From Polyangia bacterium (GTDB taxonomy: Bacteria > Myxococcota_A > Polyangia > Nannocystales > Nannocystaceae), in NCBI GenBank assembly GCA_030429545.1, contig JAUIFF010000002.1, forward strand, positions 682,001-746,000: DNA of 64,000 bases. Direction: 5' to 3'. The stretch's first letter is position 1. Each line of letters opens with the position of its first letter. The notes beneath the pieces were generated by a model. That model saw only the letters and a list, made by a program, of their open reading frames with translations. It did not search any database and was not told the origin of the DNA. The position numbers and the translations under genes were made by a program. Of the stretch, positions 62,458 through 64,000 are shown piece after piece.

Positions 62458-64000
62458 ATGTTCCGCCTCCAATCGGTGCCCGCTCTTTTGTGCCTCAGTC
62501 TCGTGCTCGGCGGTTGTCGACAGCCAGAGCCGGCGAGTACTCAACCGGTGCCCGCACCCGAGCAACAGCCGAGTCAGGCCGACGAGCAAACCGGACCGGA
62601 TGATGGTGGGGCTTCTAAGTTCGTCGCCACCGGTGATGGGCTGGCGGTCGGTAAGCAGGGGGCGGTTACCAGTGCCGAAGCAAACGCGACCGACATCGGT
62701 CTCTCTATATTAAAGAAGGGCGGCAACGCGGTTGATGCCGCGATCGCGGTCGGCTTTGCGCTCGGGGTCACACACCCGTCGGCGGGCAACATCGGCGGCG
62801 GTGGGTTTATGGTCGTGCGTCTGCCCGATGGGACATCTCATGCCCTTGACTACCGGGAGATGGCACCGGGAGCTGCCAGCCGCGACATGTATCTCGATGC
62901 CAAAGGCGACGTCACGAACGACTCCCGGCTTGGCCCCAAAGCTGCCGGGATCCCGGGGGTTGTTGCCGGGTTTGCCTACGCCCACAAGAACTGGGGATCG
63001 CTGCCGTGGCCCGAGCTCGTTGAACCCGCGGTAGCACTCGCGCGCGATGGCTGGGTGCTCGACAAGTTTCACGCCGACGACCTCGCCTGGGGTTCCAAGC
63101 GGATGCGTGGATACCTCGATGAACTCAGGTCAAAAAACCCCAAGGGCAGCAAAAAGCAACAGCAACACAAACGCCTTATCGCCGCCGTCGAAGCGACCCT
63201 GAAAACCTTTCAAAAACCCGATGGCAGTAACTACGTCGAGGGGGAGCGGTGGCAACAGCCGGAGCTTGCAACGACCTTAAAGAAGATCGCCGAGGCCGGG
63301 CCGGATGGGTTTTACCGGGGCGAGGTCGCCAAAAAACTCGCTACTGAAGTTCAGGCCATGGGCGGGCTATGGACCGAAAAAGACCTTGCGGGCTATGTCG
63401 CGGTCGAACGCCAACCGCTGCAGTTTGAGTATCACGGGCACGGGGTCATCACGATGCCCCCGCCATCGGCCGGAGGCGTTGTCCTGCGCCAGATCCTCGC
63501 GGCGAGCGAGGTGCTCGAACTGGCCTCGCTCGGTTGGGATACGCCCGAGCGAATTCATTTGTATATCGAAGCTCTTCGGCGCACCTACGCCGACCGCAAC
63601 CTCCTGATCGGCGATCCCGATTTTATTAAGATCCCGATGGACACGCTGCTCGATGTCACCTACGTCGGTAAGCGGATGTCAGACATTGACCGCAATAAAG
63701 CGACACCGTCAAAACAGGTTGGTGCTGGTGTCACATATCGGGAGTCCTCGCAAACCACACATTTCTCTGTGGTGGATAAGGACGGACGGGCAGTTGCCAA
63801 TACATATACGCTGAATGGTGGGTTTGGGGCTAAAGTGCAGGTCCCCGGAACCGGAGTCACGCTCAATAACGAGATGGATGACTTTACGGCCAAGGTTGGT
63901 GCGCCAAATATGTTTGGCTTGATTCAGGGTCCGCAGAACTCGATTGAGGCCAAGAAGCGGATGTTGAGCAGTATGACGCCAACAATTGTCACAAAAAACG
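62458..64000 (+). CDS. ggt: gamma-glutamyltranspeptidase, 3'-truncated by window edge
   Basis: The first 514 codons of a lipoprotein-type gamma-glutamyltransferase: the signal FRLQSVPALLCLSLVLGGC is followed by a Pro/Gln/Glu linker, and the GGT fold starts at ~65 (GKQGAVTSAEANATDIGLSILKKGGNAVDAAIA). The autocleavage site is SSQ-TTHFSVVD, where Thr433 is the nucleophile, and the small-subunit core AVANTYTLN, NEMDDF and SSMTPTIV matches E. coli Ggt. It hydrolyses glutathione or transfers its gamma-glutamyl group outside the cytoplasm. The frame runs off the right edge, so it is incomplete here. Start ATG 62458. Confidence 0.95.
   Translation, partial: MFRLQSVPALLCLSLVLGGCRQPEPASTQPVPAPEQQPSQADEQTGPDDGGASKFVATGDGLAVGKQGAVTSAEANATDIGLSILKKGGNAVDAAIAVGFALGVTHPSAGNIGGGGFMVVRLPDGTSHALDYREMAPGAASRDMYLDAKGDVTNDSRLGPKAAGIPGVVAGFAYAHKNWGSLPWPELVEPAVALARDGWVLDKFHADDLAWGSKRMRGYLDELRSKNPKGSKKQQQHKRLIAAVEATLKTFQKPDGSNYVEGERWQQPELATTLKKIAEAGPDGFYRGEVAKKLATEVQAMGGLWTEKDLAGYVAVERQPLQFEYHGHGVITMPPPSAGGVVLRQILAASEVLELASLGWDTPERIHLYIEALRRTYADRNLLIGDPDFIKIPMDTLLDVTYVGKRMSDIDRNKATPSKQVGAGVTYRESSQTTHFSVVDKDGRAVANTYTLNGGFGAKVQVPGTGVTLNNEMDDFTAKVGAPNMFGLIQGPQNSIEAKKRMLSSMTPTIVTKN

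Overview
The window looks like chromosomal DNA of a GC-rich, Gram-negative, predatory or scavenging type bacterium of the Myxococcota, most likely in or near the Nannocystales. This is inferred, not proven. The grounds are: many lipoproteins whose lipobox is followed by long Thr/Ser/Asp/Glu/Gly/Pro linkers; cysteine-rich CGDG...CDDGN repeats of the myxobacterial (DUF4215-like) type; fibrinogen-like domains; two MYXO-CTERM-like sorting tails (GCSC or GCAC, hydrophobic stretch, Arg-rich end); and a large set of secreted proteins with no recognisable enzyme domain. I saw no rRNA, tRNA, IS element, prophage or CRISPR array. The window is mainly a gene-dense core with short operons and many convergent pairs closed by good hairpin terminators.

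Layout. 1-5 kb: two tandem coiled-coil paralogues, a small-molecule O-methyltransferase and a MYXO-CTERM surface protein. 5-11 kb: small lipoproteins, a long-chain acyl-CoA synthetase and a fibrinogen-domain lipoprotein, with a nine-unit tandem array between two convergent genes. 11-19 kb: an FAD oxidoreductase, an AmpG-like permease, a caffeoyl-CoA-type O-methyltransferase, an aminotransferase and etfBA. 19-28 kb: a DsbA-like lipoprotein, an RDD protein, homoserine kinase, a NADAR protein next to a degenerate Clp-like ATPase, and GFA and VOC proteins. 28-39 kb: a second acyl-CoA ligase, a His/Lys/Gly-rich Spy-like lipoprotein, a TipA-type MerR regulator, a very large orphan protein, inositol monophosphatase, a phosphoglycerate-mutase-like phosphatase and a TesB-like thioesterase. 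39-46 kb: a GMC dehydrogenase, cytochrome c and Tat small-subunit cluster, an FG-GAP propeller lipoprotein, an exported methyltransferase-like protein and a DUF6918 protein. 46-64 kb: an S9 peptidase, a UvrD-type helicase, a sulfotransferase, several decorated lipoproteins, CutA, a second tandem array, an M23 MYXO-CTERM peptidase, a DUF1152 protein and the start of gamma-glutamyltranspeptidase.

Functional themes. Fatty-acid activation and electron transfer (two acyl-CoA synthetases, thioesterase, EtfAB) suggest beta-oxidation capacity. The exported set suggests a heavily decorated cell surface. The most unusual signals are not genes. One is a degenerate dyad, TGYANNTRCA, found at 41 checked places, roughly twenty times more often than base composition predicts. 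The other is a group of three tandem arrays, each beginning on the 3' end and stop codon of a gene, two of them filling the space between convergent genes.
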